From positions 310,001-374,000 of the forward strand of contig JAWWUD010000102.1 in NCBI GenBank assembly GCA_033964015.1: a DNA stretch of 64,000 nt. Direction: 5' to 3'. Shown one piece after another: positions 1-10,522 of this stretch (positions within the stretch are counted from its first letter, which is position 1; the number at the start of each line of letters is the position of its first letter). The DNA is from Scolanthus callimorphus (taxonomy: Eukaryota; Cnidaria; Anthozoa; Actiniaria; Edwardsiidae). The notes beneath the pieces are model-generated. The model made no database searches, was not told the DNA's origin, and saw only the letters and a program-made list of their open reading frames with translations. Position numbers and translations under genes: made by a program.

Positions 1-1284
1 AAAAGAGTTATTGGAAGAGGAGGAAAAAGATTGGAAAATTTTATTTAAATGAATTAGGGGGAATCAAGTGTATTGGTTTAAATTTCAATATTTCAAACAT
101 CCCGGAATCTCTACCAATTTTCTACAAACAGGTGTTTCGCACCTGGGCAGAAATAAGTCATTGTGAATTCGAAAATGATTCTTTCGACATTTTATGCCAG
201 CCCCTTTGGAATAATAAATACATTAAAGGCATGGACCCAAACCAATTTAAAGAATTTACTAGAAATAGTATTTGGCTGATCAAAGATATTGTCAGCAATG
301 GTCATTTATGTACTTGGCAAGAAATGCTTTCAAAAGGGGTAGGGAAAGGTTATTTTCTCCATTGGCACCGACTCAAATCTTCAATTCCAGGGGCGTGGAA
401 AGACATCATACAAAGGGGCTGGCAGCTAGCAACCCGGAGTCAACAGGAAGATAAATACGCCCTCAAACTGCACCTGGGGGATAAGACCGTTCCTCTCTCC
501 AAACTAACCTCAAAAACATTATACTGGTATTTTGTAGGAATTCAATTTAAACCTCCAACTGCTCAAAATAATTTAGAGAAAAGGATAGTCAATTATTCTC
601 TTGATTGGCCCTTGATATATAAGCGCTTGCATTGCAGCACAATTGATACCTACCTCCGTAGCTTTCAGTACAAAGTCTTGAACAATATCTTATATCTTAA
701 TAATTCACTGTTCAAATTTAAATTGGTCGAAACTCCCGGGTGCTCTTTTTGCTTGACCCAACTTGAAACTGTAGATCATCTTTTCGTAAACTGCATTGAA
801 TCTAAAAACCTTTACCTGCAAATTCGCTCATGGTTGTCAGAAAAAGTCCAAGTAAACCTTCCCCCACTAGAGGTGTCATATATTCTATTAGGGGTTGAAA
901 AGACTTATTACAATTCAACATTGGTAAATTTTATAATATTACTTTATAAGCTCTTTCTTTACAAATCAAGACCTTCTTACAGAATTCCATCACTGACTAC
1001 TTTCATTGGCTTTATGGCTCACTACGAGCGCATTGAAAGAAAAACCGCACAAAGTCTTGATAAAATGTATCAACACCTTACGAAATGGGAGAAATTACTG
1101 GCCTTCTTTTGACCTTCTCAACTTGAAATGTGGAAAACTTATTAACTATTACTAATGTCAGTCACTGCTATGTATATATAGTCTTTTTTTTCCTTTTTAG
1201 TGTTGTATATGTGTCTAGTTATGTAAAATATGTAGGGTGGGATATTGATCAAATTTAATAAAGATTATTAAATAAAAAAAAAAG
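1..1284 (+). mobile_element. Tx1/L1-type LINE, 3' part with A-rich tail
   Basis: The 3' portion of a non-LTR retrotransposon. The coding part runs from the left window edge to 1112. It is followed by a short AT-rich 3' untranslated region with AATAAA-like signals near 1256-1273 and an A-rich run ending at about 1284, as expected for a LINE reverse-transcribed from a polyadenylated RNA. The 5' part lies outside the window, so completeness cannot be judged. Confidence 0.75.
3..1112 (+). CDS. LINE ORF2 C-terminal part with RT zinc-binding motif (partial)
   Basis: Reading frame open from position 3, so the true start is upstream of the window. It encodes about 369 residues of the C-terminal region that follows the reverse transcriptase domain in L1/Tx1-clade ORF2 proteins. 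The key motif is at about 743-796: a C-X2-C-X8-H-X4-C cluster (CSFC ... DHLFVNC), typical of the zf-RVT region. It is preceded by the usual aromatic-rich linker (LDWPLIYKRLH). In intact elements this protein nicks target DNA and reverse-transcribes the element RNA; only the post-RT part is visible here. No frameshift is seen in the visible part, so the copy may be fairly young. Clade assignment (Tx1-like rather than CR1) rests on the zinc motif and is an inference. Confidence 0.75.
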   Translation, partial: KSYWKRRKKIGKFYLNELGGIKCIGLNFNISNIPESLPIFYKQVFRTWAEISHCEFENDSFDILCQPLWNNKYIKGMDPNQFKEFTRNSIWLIKDIVSNGHLCTWQEMLSKGVGKGYFLHWHRLKSSIPGAWKDIIQRGWQLATRSQQEDKYALKLHLGDKTVPLSKLTSKTLYWYFVGIQFKPPTAQNNLEKRIVNYSLDWPLIYKRLHCSTIDTYLRSFQYKVLNNILYLNNSLFKFKLVETPGCSFCLTQLETVDHLFVNCIESKNLYLQIRSWLSEKVQVNLPPLEVSYILLGVEKTYYNSTLVNFIILLYKLFLYKSRPSYRIPSLTTFIGFMAHYERIERKTAQSLDKMYQHLTKWEKLLAFF

Positions 1285-3061
1285 CTACGTTTTATTCACG
1301 CGATCTAAAAATTAGCGACTAGTTAAATGTTAAAAGTATGTCTTTAACTGAAGTCTGTCAGATCTAGAAAATGTAGACCCAGGACACCTTATATGTTGCT
1401 GAGTATTCGACGGGCGTGATACGATCCAGAAAGGGAGAACATGGGGCGAAGAAAAACGATGAAATCGCTGGACTCTTCATCATGTGCGCAGACAATTTTT
1501 GCGCGACCTTGTAGAATCGTAAGTGCGTCGGGCTGGCGCAACGCAGTAGAAGTGGTGACTTTCAAAACAGAACTGCAGAATATTATTTTAAGGTCAACCG
1601 AAAACACCAATTGCAGTCAAACATAACAAGCCAGCCTAATGTTAATGTAATGTCTTCAGGAAAGGTTTGTTGCAGTTTCAAGCTTCAAATCTAAAGGTGA
1701 TGAAGTAGGCCATCATAATTGTGTCGTGAAACTGAGAAATGTCTTCGAAAAATACCTTTTCTGGACGTGCGGCAGGTAAGCCTGAAGTCAACGAGCAGAT
1801 CTCGAAATATAAATTTCCTGTGATGTCTTCTGGAGGCGGACGGCAGTCTTGAAGACTTGAAATTTTACCCCATTTGACCTGCACCTCAACTAGACATAAT
1901 GAAGACCCTGCCAAAGGCCTACCGTTTTCGTACGGGTACCTACGGTTGCGCCTTTTTGGGTTGCACCCCTGCTGAAAAGCCTTTTTCGGTTTGACCCCCA
2001 CGGAAAAGGCCATTTTGCTATTCCCCCTTGGAAAAACACTTCTGTAGGGTGGGTGCAGATAAAAAATGGAATGGCGCACTTAATGCAAAGGAATTAAAAC
2101 TATTACGAGTTCATTATGGGCAGGGTGAGACAGATCCTTTAACTTACAATAAGTTAATATTTGTCTTCTTTTTCTTTTCTTTTTGAATCAGAAATACATA
2201 TATAATTCCCGAACGACCCGGCGCGAAGCGCTGAACGCAGTGAGGGTTTCTAATTGGGTGCCGCGGGATACCTGTGTACGCGCGAAGCGCGCGAAAAAGT
2301 GTCGCGTGTGTGCAGGCATGAATGACGTAATGCTGTAGAGCGGTGAGCGGGTCGTTTTCTCGCATTTTTCTCCTTATTGGTAAAATTTTCGGAAACCGAT
2401 TTTTTACCGAATACGTGCTCGAGCTTTATTCGTAACTACGACGCGTGACTTCGGCGGCAGTCTTTTCTCAAAATCAAACAACAAGATGGAGGAATGATTT
2501 TTCTAAAGTAACTTCATTTTCCTAAAGTTTATTACATTTTTGGTTCAATGTAGAAAAAAACGTTCATTTTCATTGTCAAAACAATTAAAAAACATTGTTT
2601 TGTTGGAGCGTTTTGCCGTGACTTAATTGTTGTCTAAGTGCGAACTATAGCGCGAGATTTGTCAAATGCCACTGGAAACTGCCCGAAATTCGCTGAAGTA
2701 CCAAAATGATGGCCAAAATAGCATCAAATATATATCTTCTATTATTGTTGTATCTATTGCATTTCAGTTTTTCTGGAATTCTTTACTTTTTGTAGCGTTC
2801 CTGAAGAGAAAATATCGTTCGGCGATCGAGAAAGTTGGCTACTTTGACAAAAATTAACCATTTTGAAAAGTAATCAGCCACTCTGTACAGTAGAAAATCA
2901 TACCATGCTAGTAAATCATGCCGTTATTGTTTCTACGGCGTTAAAGAAGAAAGAAACAGTCTAAAATGACTTAATTGTAGCTTTGTTCAGCCTACGAACT
3001 TGCAGTCTCTCGAGTAAAGGTTTATATACAATTTCTGAGTTCACATTATTGACAAAGCATC
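1285..3061. other. No gene recognised; low-value ORFs only
   Basis: Short overlapping frames on both strands around 1389-1626 and 1678-2079 lack recognisable motifs and look accidental. The stretch is AT-rich. At 2211-2357 a short inverted repeat is visible, listed separately. I see nothing else that can be supported. Confidence 0.5.
2211..2357. repeat. Short inverted repeat with AACGACCCG ends
   Basis: AACGACCCGGC at 2212 is mirrored by GCGGGTCGTT ending near 2356. The interior is GC-rich with GCGCGAAGCGC-type small palindromes, unlike the AT-rich flanks. It could be a small MITE; no target duplication was identified. Confidence 0.35.
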
Positions 3062-3125
3062 CGTGGCCGATTGGTAAGGCATTGGGCTAGGAATCAGAAG
3101 GTACCGAGCTCAAACCCCGCGTGCG
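3062..3125 (+). repeat. tRNA-like sequence (tRNA pseudogene or SINE head)
   Basis: An A-box-like TGGCCGATTGG (3064) and a B-box-like GAGCTCAAACCCC (3107) are spaced as in a tRNA gene, with a CTAGGAATC anticodon-loop-like stretch between them. I could not fold a clean acceptor stem. It is followed by T-rich sequence rather than a discrete terminator, so a pol III-derived SINE head or tRNA relic is more likely than a working tRNA. Confidence 0.5.
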
Positions 3126-3903
3126 TTTCTTTTTCTTTTTCGATTTTTTTGCTTTTTCGGGTTTGAACTTTCTTTTTCGCTTCTTAAACCATGTTACGAT
3201 GTATTTCTCTTCCATTGCTTGCTTGATTTCTATTTTCTGGTGGAAAATAAAATATAAATTTGTTTTACACTTGCTTGGTAACCAAGCCTCCTGGCGCACC
3301 AATTCGTGTTTCTTTAAAACACTAATTCTCCCGCGAATGTTAATATTTCGCAAATATTTTAAAGCAAATCGATAGAAAAGCATATTGTTCACAAATTTAA
3401 GTATGGATTTGCATTTAGGATAAAAATTTCGAAAGTTATAGCCAAATGCGTCCAAAAAACGACTTTATGCACTCGTCATTTCCTTATTTTAAATCGAAAT
3501 TGCAAATCCATACTTAACATTATGAAGATGCTCATGAAAAATATATCTATAAGCAAAAAATATTCGAAAAACGTCTATTTGAAGGCAAATTAGTCTTTTT
3601 CTACTCCCGGTCACGTGACCATGGGCGTGGCCCGATGACGTCATCGTTGGTATTGTTGTCCTTTGATGATGTCATGGCGCAAAATTGGTCATGATTGAGT
3701 AAAGTGTCGTCGAATTAGAGCTGTTTCAAATTTCCCTAGCAACCAAGCTTCCGAACACCCTTAAACTAAATCGAAATTTAAAATATTTCGGAAATTCTGC
3801 ATGAGACTCACAGTTCAAATTGCGAACTTTTAATTATGAAACACTTTTAACTTACTTCACTGCGAAAATAATAACCAATTGCTTCTTCCTTGCTGGAATG
3901 ACA
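3126..3903. other. AT-rich spacer with short inverted repeats
   Basis: AAGTATGGATTTGCA near 3400 is inverted as TGCAAATCCATACTT near 3500, suggesting a decayed fold-back element around 3290-3790. The minus-strand frame across 3087-3455 is lysine-rich low complexity made by T-rich DNA. No gene is recognised. Confidence 0.4.
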
Positions 3904-4476
3904 ATGTTGAGTAACATGGAACGAAAAGAAGTTGTTGTATGCGGCGATGGCAATTGTTTTTATCGGGCAGTTTCTTGGTGGAACAATAAAAGTCAGAGAA
4001 ACCACCTTGGAGATCCCTCTCGGGGTCAGAGATTTTTTCTCTTTCTCCGCTTACTAGGGCTAACGCTCAGAAGCACACATGGGACCATTTCATTAGCACG
4101 TTAGCTTTCACACAAGGTTAATTCCTTATCTCCACCTTGGAGTACGTTCTCTGACAAACCAGGTAGTGGCTTCATTTCCAGATAGATTTGAAGCCTATCT
4201 TTTTAATTCTTTGTCAATAGAGTCTCATCTTATTAAGAGCAAATCGTCAGGAACATGGGCAGAGACAGTCGACATTGTTGCTTGTGCAACAGCTTTTCAA
4301 CGAGACATTTTCGTGTTTTCCATGGATCAAAAGAAATGGAACCGTTTCCCGCCGATAATGACATTGAATGTTTCGTCCCCACTAATCTAATACAACCGAA
4401 ATCATGTCAGTGCCCAATAACTCTTGTCTTGCATGATTTAAACCCTTCTACTGCCCATTTTAATCCCCTTCGGTAG
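3904..4476 (+). pseudogene. OTU-domain cysteine protease-like pseudogene
   Basis: OTU proteases remove ubiquitin using a Cys-His pair with an assisting Asp. The N-terminal block has the family signature GDGNCFYRAVS (about 3943-3975) with the nucleophile Cys. A second block at 4166-4350 carries GTWAETVDIVA and DIFVFS, typical of the middle of the domain. The C-terminal block reads ITLVLHD ... AHFNPLR (about 4417-4473), with the expected catalytic His. The three blocks are not in one frame. About 150 bases between 4000 and 4150 look foreign; they carry a CACCTTGGAG direct repeat near each edge and contain stops. A frame change also occurs near 4345-4360. No intron consensus explains this, so I call it a pseudogene. 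OTU genes occur both as host enzymes and as transposon cargo; I cannot tell which this was. Confidence 0.72.
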
Positions 4477-5700
4477 GGTTTGCCCTTGAGATTTGTGTAT
4501 AGTTATTGCATATTGAATTTCAAGAGAAAACAATGTCCTTTGTACTTGGTTGGTGTATATCGTTAGCTTGTAATTAATACTTTTCACGCTCAGCCGATAA
4601 CTCGGATCAATGGTCGTGAGGGCCCTGCATGTAATGTATTTCTAGTAATAATAATAATTCTCGTTTATTGAACCACATCTGCAGTTGTAACTGAATTACA
4701 GTGGGTGTCAGCAAAACCAAAAAATTACATATACTTCATAGTCACAAAATTAGCCAGGCGATCAGTTGCAACATTAGGCCCAATGAACGAATGTGCCCTC
4801 GGGCGTAGGCCGTACCCATGGAGGGGGGCCTCTGGCTGCTTTATGGCGGTGTTCAGAGGCTCAATGCCTTTCGATATTATCTTATCTTATCTATAAAAGA
4901 CCTGCATATATCATTTCGACGTTCCTTTAGATATTTAAGGCCTGATCGGCATATGGCGTCACTATATTCCTTACCCAGAAAAAGATGTTAATGGGACCAA
5001 GCGGACCTGGTTGATACTGTATCCGTCAATCACAAAGTGGTACACAATTGTACATTACAGATAGATAATATTTATGAAAATATTGATACACTGCTTGATA
5101 TACTGCTTGGGCAACTGTTCTTTTGCATGTGCACCTCATTTTCCCTTCTGGCCTGTGAAACTGTGGGTAGCCATGTACTCCCTGCTAAGGGTCGCTGCCT
5201 TTACGTTAGGCAGGTATATGCCAAGTGTGTTTTTTCGTATAGTTTGATAAACGGCCTTTGATAAGGACAGCCCAGGGACAAGAACCACCTGTGTGTAGCA
5301 AATAAAGGAAATCCAAATTAAACATTGAAAATAATCATAACAAGTAGTGCATAATTTCATGCTGGGTTTTCAAGTTTCTGGAACACCCATGTAAATGTAA
5401 TAATAAGTACCATTATTAGGGTTTGGCTAAAGTTTAAGCTTTTCAAACATTTCTGATTTTGATTTTGTCTTGCTTGATGTGTAAATACATATTGTTAGTG
5501 ACATATTGTAGTATATCTTATAATTGTTTGCATCAGAAAGTACATACAGTAGACGTGAGATGAAAATGAAAATCATAGTCGGCTTAAGCCCGATGCTGTG
5601 AAATTGTAATGCTTCTTTTTGGATATAGCTTGCCTGGCAGATAACGTGTGTGTGGGGGGACCCACTGTCGCATGATAGCATGATAGCTAACAACAATCCC
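4477..5700. other. No gene; possible reversed repeat tail
   Basis: A TAATAATAATAATTCTCG stretch near 4649 resembles the simple-repeat 3' tail of a LINE or SINE in antisense. Short frames at 5037-5360 and 5427-5696 lack motifs. Nothing else can be supported. Confidence 0.4.
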
Positions 5701-6965
5701 CAGCGGGCCGAGGTGAATAGCGGTGGATATCATGTAGAGACACAAATCATCAAGGTATATACATGTTTAGTATATACTACACGGGAACCTCCATAGATCG
5801 TGCGTTTTGATTGGTTCGCTATCTCGGGATAATGCCACAATATTCCGAGATCGAAAGCATTATCCCGAGATTGAGAAGCCCGAGTGCAAGTGGTTCGGAT
5901 ATTTTTACTTTCTAAAGGAGCTATCTGATTCGAAATGCAACAGAAAAATCCTTCTCAATTAACTTATGTTGTCTCTTTAGTTTTTCAAGGTGAATCAGAG
6001 AGAGAATGTATTTCTTGAACTTCGAAAATGTGCTGTTCTTGTTTTTCAGTTTTTCGGAATCACAGAGAGCGATGATTCGTTCTCGGCACTTTTGAGAGAC
6101 GAATTACATTCACAACAACATATTAATTAAGGCAATTTTGTCGAAAACATATCTACTTTGCCGAACATTTACGTGTACCTGTAGGTTGGAAAGGACAGTA
6201 AATCGTAGAAGCCAGTCATTGAATGCAGTGTAAGAGAGAATTTCAGTTAAGCTTACCGTCGACTTTGTTGATTCGCTTGATCACGAGCCATCCGACATCA
6301 AACGTATTTAAAGTGGTCTCTCTTTTTATGAACAAGGTCTTCCTCGTTGTCCCAGAGTTTGAAGAGGTTAATTTCCCAAAGTTCTGTTTGAATATTCCAA
6401 ACTAATCTTGAATTTCTCTGACACCAGGTTGAAAAATATAGTCATCCATCGGTGGTGAAATGGCGACCAAAGGCAAAATGTTTTCAGCGAAGCAGCTCTG
6501 CAGTTTCACAATCCATAATCCAAGGCACAAAATGCGAATTTATCCCTTGAATCCATCCTTGCAACCTTCTAAAAACTTAAATCGTTTATCGTAGTCGATA
6601 TTAAGGTTTTAAAACAAGTGTTTTCTAGCGTTTTTGCTTCTCTAAAACAGCAGCAAGTTTCCACAATGTGTTCAGTAGCCGAATGCTTGTAGTGAAGTCT
6701 GACGTAATGTCGCGTGCGTGACAAACGTCACGCACACAGAAAGAGGCTACAAAATGTCGGCAAATGCCACATTTAGTGTCGTTCGGATATTTTTTGGATT
6801 GTTCCCGTGTAGTATATACTAAAACAATTATTCTCCTCAGGCTCAGTGAATAGTGGCGAATAGTCCACCACTATTCACTTTCACTATTCACTATTCGCCA
6901 CTATTTACTTCGCCTTCGGCGAATAATTGTTAAATATCCACCACTAGGCACAGACCCCGAGGGAG
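5701..6965. mobile_element. Outer fold-back element interrupted by an inner element
   Basis: The left end reads GAGGTGAATAGCGGTGGATAT (5710-5730). The right part (6840-6946) has repeated GTGAATAGTGG and CCACCACTATTCAC blocks and ends ATATCCACCACTA, the inverse of the left end. The right side is itself a local palindrome. The two ends are separated by the inner element at 5780-6809, so this looks like a short fold-back MITE split by a later insertion. Confidence 0.5.
5780..6809. mobile_element. Non-autonomous DNA transposon with CACGGGAAC ends
   Basis: CACGGGAAC at 5780-5788 and its inverse GTTCCCGTG at 6801-6809 delimit 1030 bp. Both are flanked by an identical 12-base TAGTATATACTA (5768-5779 and 6810-6821). 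Because that 12-mer is self-complementary it can be read either as a duplicated target or as part of longer inverted repeats. A hairpin around 5820-5872 (TCTCGGGATAATGC and its inverse) and the repeated GTTCGGATATTTTT near both ends are typical subterminal structure. No transposase frame is present. Confidence 0.65.
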
Positions 6966-7189
6966 AGTTGTTTTAGTAGGTACCAATAAAATACAATGGA
7001 TTAAAAGATTCAAAACGCGCTATTGCTTTCTTTACTTTTGCTAAACGAGCCACCATTTTGAGAATTTTCTCCACACAGTAGTATTCGCTATATACTAAGG
7101 AAGTAGAGGGCACAGAAACGACTTTATACTGATTTGTTCCTAAAAAGTTTTGCACTCAGCCTATTATCTTTCCAAGATCTAACCTTGTT
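6966..7189. other. No gene recognised
   Basis: Short minus-strand frame only, without recognisable motifs. Confidence 0.4.
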
Positions 7190-7450
7190 TCCACTGGTCT
7201 CATTCTTTGCCTCAGGGTTATCATGTGGGCTCTCGAGTTGTGCTATCTCATTGGCATCAACTTCAGGAGGTGTGGATGATTTAGCTTTATTTGTTGTGGA
7301 GGATGTGTGAGTTCCTTAAGAGCCGGGTGAAGCTGGAACTATGACCGTCGAGGAGGTTCATGGCTTTGATGTTGGTTTTGTGGAATGATTATAAGCTCAA
7401 ACCACCACCATTGAAGATGTTGATGGCTTTGATGCCGGCTTCGTACCTTC
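7190..7450 (-). pseudogene. Possible Ser/Thr/Pro-rich exon remnant
   Basis: On the minus strand a Ser/Thr/Pro-rich frame (TTNKAKSSTPPEVDANEIAQ and onward) runs to AACAAGGTTAGA near 7185, which could be a splice donor. Upstream the frame has stops, and two related blocks (KPASKPSTSS and TSKP ... TSSTV) suggest an internal repeat. No family is recognised. It may be a decayed exon of a host gene or chance; the composition alone is weak evidence. Confidence 0.25.
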
Positions 7451-7592
7451 TAAGCTGCCCACATGTAATTCTTTAGTTTCGAAATACATGTTGTCAAAAA
7501 AAAACATGTTATAGTTTATACAACCCGCATCGAGCACATTAAAAAAGTGTTGTGTACACTAAGGATAAGCCAACCAACCAGCCGATATGAAA

Positions 7593-7815
7593 GTGATAGG
7601 AAATGATGTGTACTAGAAAAATTGCTCGGAAAAAAATCTGAGCCCCCAACAGGAATCGAACCTTACCCCTTACCTGCGACCGCTCTCCGCATGAGTCTCT
7701 AAGGCTCAGTGGTAAGAGCATCCGAGCGGCATCAGGATAATCGCAGGTTCGATTCCTGCTGGGGGCTCGGATTTTATTCTGAGCAATTTTTCTTGTACAC
7801 ATCATTTCCTATAAC
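7593..7815. mobile_element. Palindromic tRNA-derived unit (two SINE heads in inverted orientation)
   Basis: Arms of about 70 bp (7593-7662 and 7746-7815) are near-perfect inverse copies. The right arm reads as the 3' half of a tRNA: B box GGTTCGATTCCTGC (7746) then GGGGGCTC. An A-box-like GGCTCAGTGGTAAGAGC sits at 7703. The left arm carries the same B-box half on the opposite strand. The outer arms (ATAGGAAATGATGTGTAC and inverse) extend past the tRNA part. This looks like two tRNA-derived SINE units joined head to head, or one SINE converted to a fold-back. Protein frames across it are artefacts. Confidence 0.65.
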
Positions 7816-7995
7816 TTTAGTACAATTATTCGAGGTATAAGAAATTCTGCATTTTTTTTTCTTGGGTTTTGTTTTCTGTCGCTATAATCACCTACCGGCA
7901 ACTACAACATTGAAAAGTATTTGGAAAGGCACAAGCGACTGATGTGATATCATGAACAAAACAAGTTTTTTGTCTTAAAATCTTATTACTTAGAG

Positions 7996-8378
7996 CAATG
8001 GAGTAGTCCAGTGATGACGTCACAAAAAAAGTCATTTTCGATTTAGCAATATTTGTCCTTGGATTTAGAAAGGGCATAATAAATTAATGCTACACACTAA
8101 AAATTAGTCGAATCGGTTGCAACGCGTCCGAGATATGGCCCTCTGAATACATTTTCTTTAAGAAATCACTGTATTTTTGGTTGCGTTCATAAAGTTTCGA
8201 ACGCAGTCTAAAATACAGTGATTTGTTAAAGAAAATTATGTATTTCCCTGACCATATCTTGGTCTCGTTTCAATCGATTTGCCTCATTGTTTGCATCCGA
8301 TTCTCTTTCCACTTTGTCTTTCATTATTCGTGAAGTAAAATTTGAAAATTTATGACGTCACGCTTGAGTACTCTATTA
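7996..8378. mobile_element. Fold-back MITE with TGACGTCA-containing ends
   Basis: The left end AATGGAGTAGTCCAG then TGATGACGTCA (to about 8021) is inverted imperfectly at 8353-8378 (TGACGTCACGCTTGAGTACT). An inner hairpin at about 8162-8238 pairs AATCACTGTATTTT with its inverse around a GTTCG-rich loop. The element is about 380 bp with no coding capacity. Confidence 0.55.
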
Positions 8379-8671
8379 TATGAAAACAAGCGGTCTAAAA
8401 GGTCTGTGATTATCGGCAAAAAGTCACGCATTTAGTGACTAAATGTATATTTCACTGGTTACTGAGCTTCAATACCATTTTGTTTATTTAACAATTGGAC
8501 ATATTGAGTGTTCAATTGGTATTTGTCTTGGATGACCTTATACATCTCCTCAAAGTGCTGCTTCTTTTCCTTTTTTTTCCTTGGCTTTGTTTTTAGTCCT
8601 TGCCTTTTTTACTCTTGTGGTCATCAATCAATATTGGGGTAATTTACTTTATTGAGACCATGCATTCATAT

Positions 8672-9840
8672 TAACTACTTACTAACCGAGCGCGAGGGCA
8701 GTACGGAAAAATTCCAGACTGAGGGATGAAATTTCTGCTTTACGGACCGAGCCTCTGGGCGAGGTTCGTAAAGCAGAAATTTCAGCCCGAAGTCTGGAAT
8801 TTTTCCGTACTGCCCGAGCAAACGAGGTTAGTAAGTTGTTTATTATATGGCATTTTCAAACAAAGTTAATAAAACAAAAATACAATACAAAGGGAGGAGA
8901 CGAAGCGAAAGTCAAACTAAACCAGCCGCACGACTTTTAGTTTTATAACTTAAATTTGTGAACGACCAACAAAAGAACACATAAAAAGCCATTAAATAAA
9001 AAGAAAAATGAACAGTATTTTAGCCGGAAAACGATACAAGTGAAAAGAAACTGCAGAATAATAGCAAGCAGAATGATTTGATGGCGAAAGGCAGATTGTA
9101 ATTTATCGAGCGAAATAACTTTTATACATTACATGGAGTTTTCTTACCGTACTTTTCCATCATTTAGTACTTTCCAACGATGACTAAAGTTTCCAACCAA
9201 AGAGTTTAAAGAATGTTCATCCAGAGAACCTTTGAGGATTTCAAATGATAATTCACAACTTCTCAATCTGGAAATAACCGACGAGCCAGGCGAAATTATT
9301 TTCACTGAAGTGGCCGTTCTTGTTAGTTTTCTATCCGTGATTCATGTTCACTCTCGAGAACTATAAAGTTTTCACAATCTTCGCTTGTATCCGCTGTTAG
9401 TTGCCCCTTATATTTCTGTTACATGTGAGTGAGAAGATTGTCTATGTGATGGAATATAAATTTCTTGAAAATCCATGTAAATCTGTTTGTCAACAATGAA
9501 TCTCAACACGAAAACACGACTAGTCTGCCGAGCGAAGTTCTCTGAAACTTCCCGAAATGTTTCCTTGTATTACACCCATCATTTCAGTTTCCACTCAATC
9601 CAGATGGTAGTTAAGTTTATAGAGATTTTACAGTTCGGAAAGAAGAAAGGTTTAGCTTCCTCAACCACGACGAATGTTTTCTCTGTTTGAGTTTTGCTTC
9701 GCTTGTATGAACTCTGACAGAGCCACGCACGCTCGTTTTGTAAAATGGCGGGAATGCGTACTGCCCACGGGCAATACGGTAAAATTCTGCCCGCTGATTA
9801 GCCAATCAGAGCGCGCGTACTATCGTTGCCATATAATAAA
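8672..9840. mobile_element. 1.17 kb non-autonomous transposon, copy A
   Basis: Nearly identical to 62035-63204. The left side begins with a strong ~165 bp hairpin (8675-8838) whose arms contain GGGCAGTACGGAAAAATTCC and its inverse, closed by TTACTAAC and GTTAGTAA. Immediately inside is TTTATTATATGGCA, which is inverted at the right end as TTGCCATATAATAAA (to 9840). The right end also has GGGCAATACGGTAAAATTC, related to the hairpin arm. By eye the copies differ by about five substitutions and two small indels (a TACAA duplication here, 6 extra bases near 62855 in copy B). Short frames such as 9487-9690 occur in both copies but carry no motif and are not called as genes. Confidence 0.8.
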
Positions 9841-9882
9841 AGCAAATTATTGCCATGGTGTACATGTATGTTGATCGTTTGA

Positions 9883-10521
9883 AATAATGAAAACAAGACC
9901 GTTCTGCTGTATGATGAACAAAACGCAGATCCACCGCCAGAGGCATATAATGAAGAGGACTTTCCTCCACTGGACACCCAGGGCAAGGGGGAAAGTCACC
10001 AAGAATATCACGAGGAATTATCTCGAGTTTCCGAAAGAATGTCGTCAACAAGTAAGCTTAACATGTTGGGTCTTAAACCTAACCTCCAACCTCATGGGAG
10101 CTCAAAGGGGTCAAGATATATAGCCGGTGTCAGTGAAATAGAGAAAGAACGGCGCCATTTTGGAACTCGAAGGCAAAGACTCACGCGAAGGCTTCAACAA
10201 GTACTAAGAAGGAAATTTATCAAAAGATACACGAAGAATGGCGCGCTGAGTGAGCGAATATGCGACAGCGAGAAAAGCATGCACCAAGCTTTAGCTCCGG
10301 TCTTAAGAAATATACCCTTGCGAATAATGAGGATAGATTAGAAACCCTACGACGAAATTGCCAATGAAATACGCCAGATAGAAAGGAAACACGATAAGGC
10401 GGTTCAAGACAAGATGAGATTGAGTAATCTAAGAAACTCACTCAGGGCCACTACAAGCCAGCTGAGGAAAGCTCAAGATACGTACAGAAAGAACATTAAG
10501 AAAGCTTACCTAAAAAAGGTT
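9883..10521 (+). pseudogene. Unrecognised charged/coiled-coil coding remnant
   Basis: A frame open from 9883 begins after a stop directly beyond the right end of copy A. It encodes an acidic segment (PPPEAYNEEDFPPLDTQGKG), then from about 10130 a strongly basic helix-prone stretch (IEKERRHFGTRRQRLTRRLQ). An in-frame TAG at 10339 interrupts it. The same frame continues (KPYDEIANEIRQIERKHDKA and onward), rich in Lys, Arg and Gln with heptad-like spacing, to 10521. Its last codons, AAA AAG GTT TAA, could also be a splice donor (AAG then GTTTAA). An alternative frame at 10210-10370 also reads well, so a frameshift is possible. No family is recognised. Confidence 0.4.
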
Positions 10522-10522
10522 T

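Noticed and set aside
3062..3125. Functional tRNA gene
   Set aside because: A and B boxes are recognisable but the acceptor stem does not pair convincingly and no proper terminator is placed after it.
3087..3455. Lysine-rich minus-strand frame
   Set aside because: Low-complexity translation of T-rich DNA next to the tRNA-like sequence.
9487..9690. 67-codon reading frame conserved between 9.5 kb and 62.9 kb
   Set aside because: It is conserved only because the whole 1.17 kb element is; no motif, and an indel near its start changes the N-terminus between copies.
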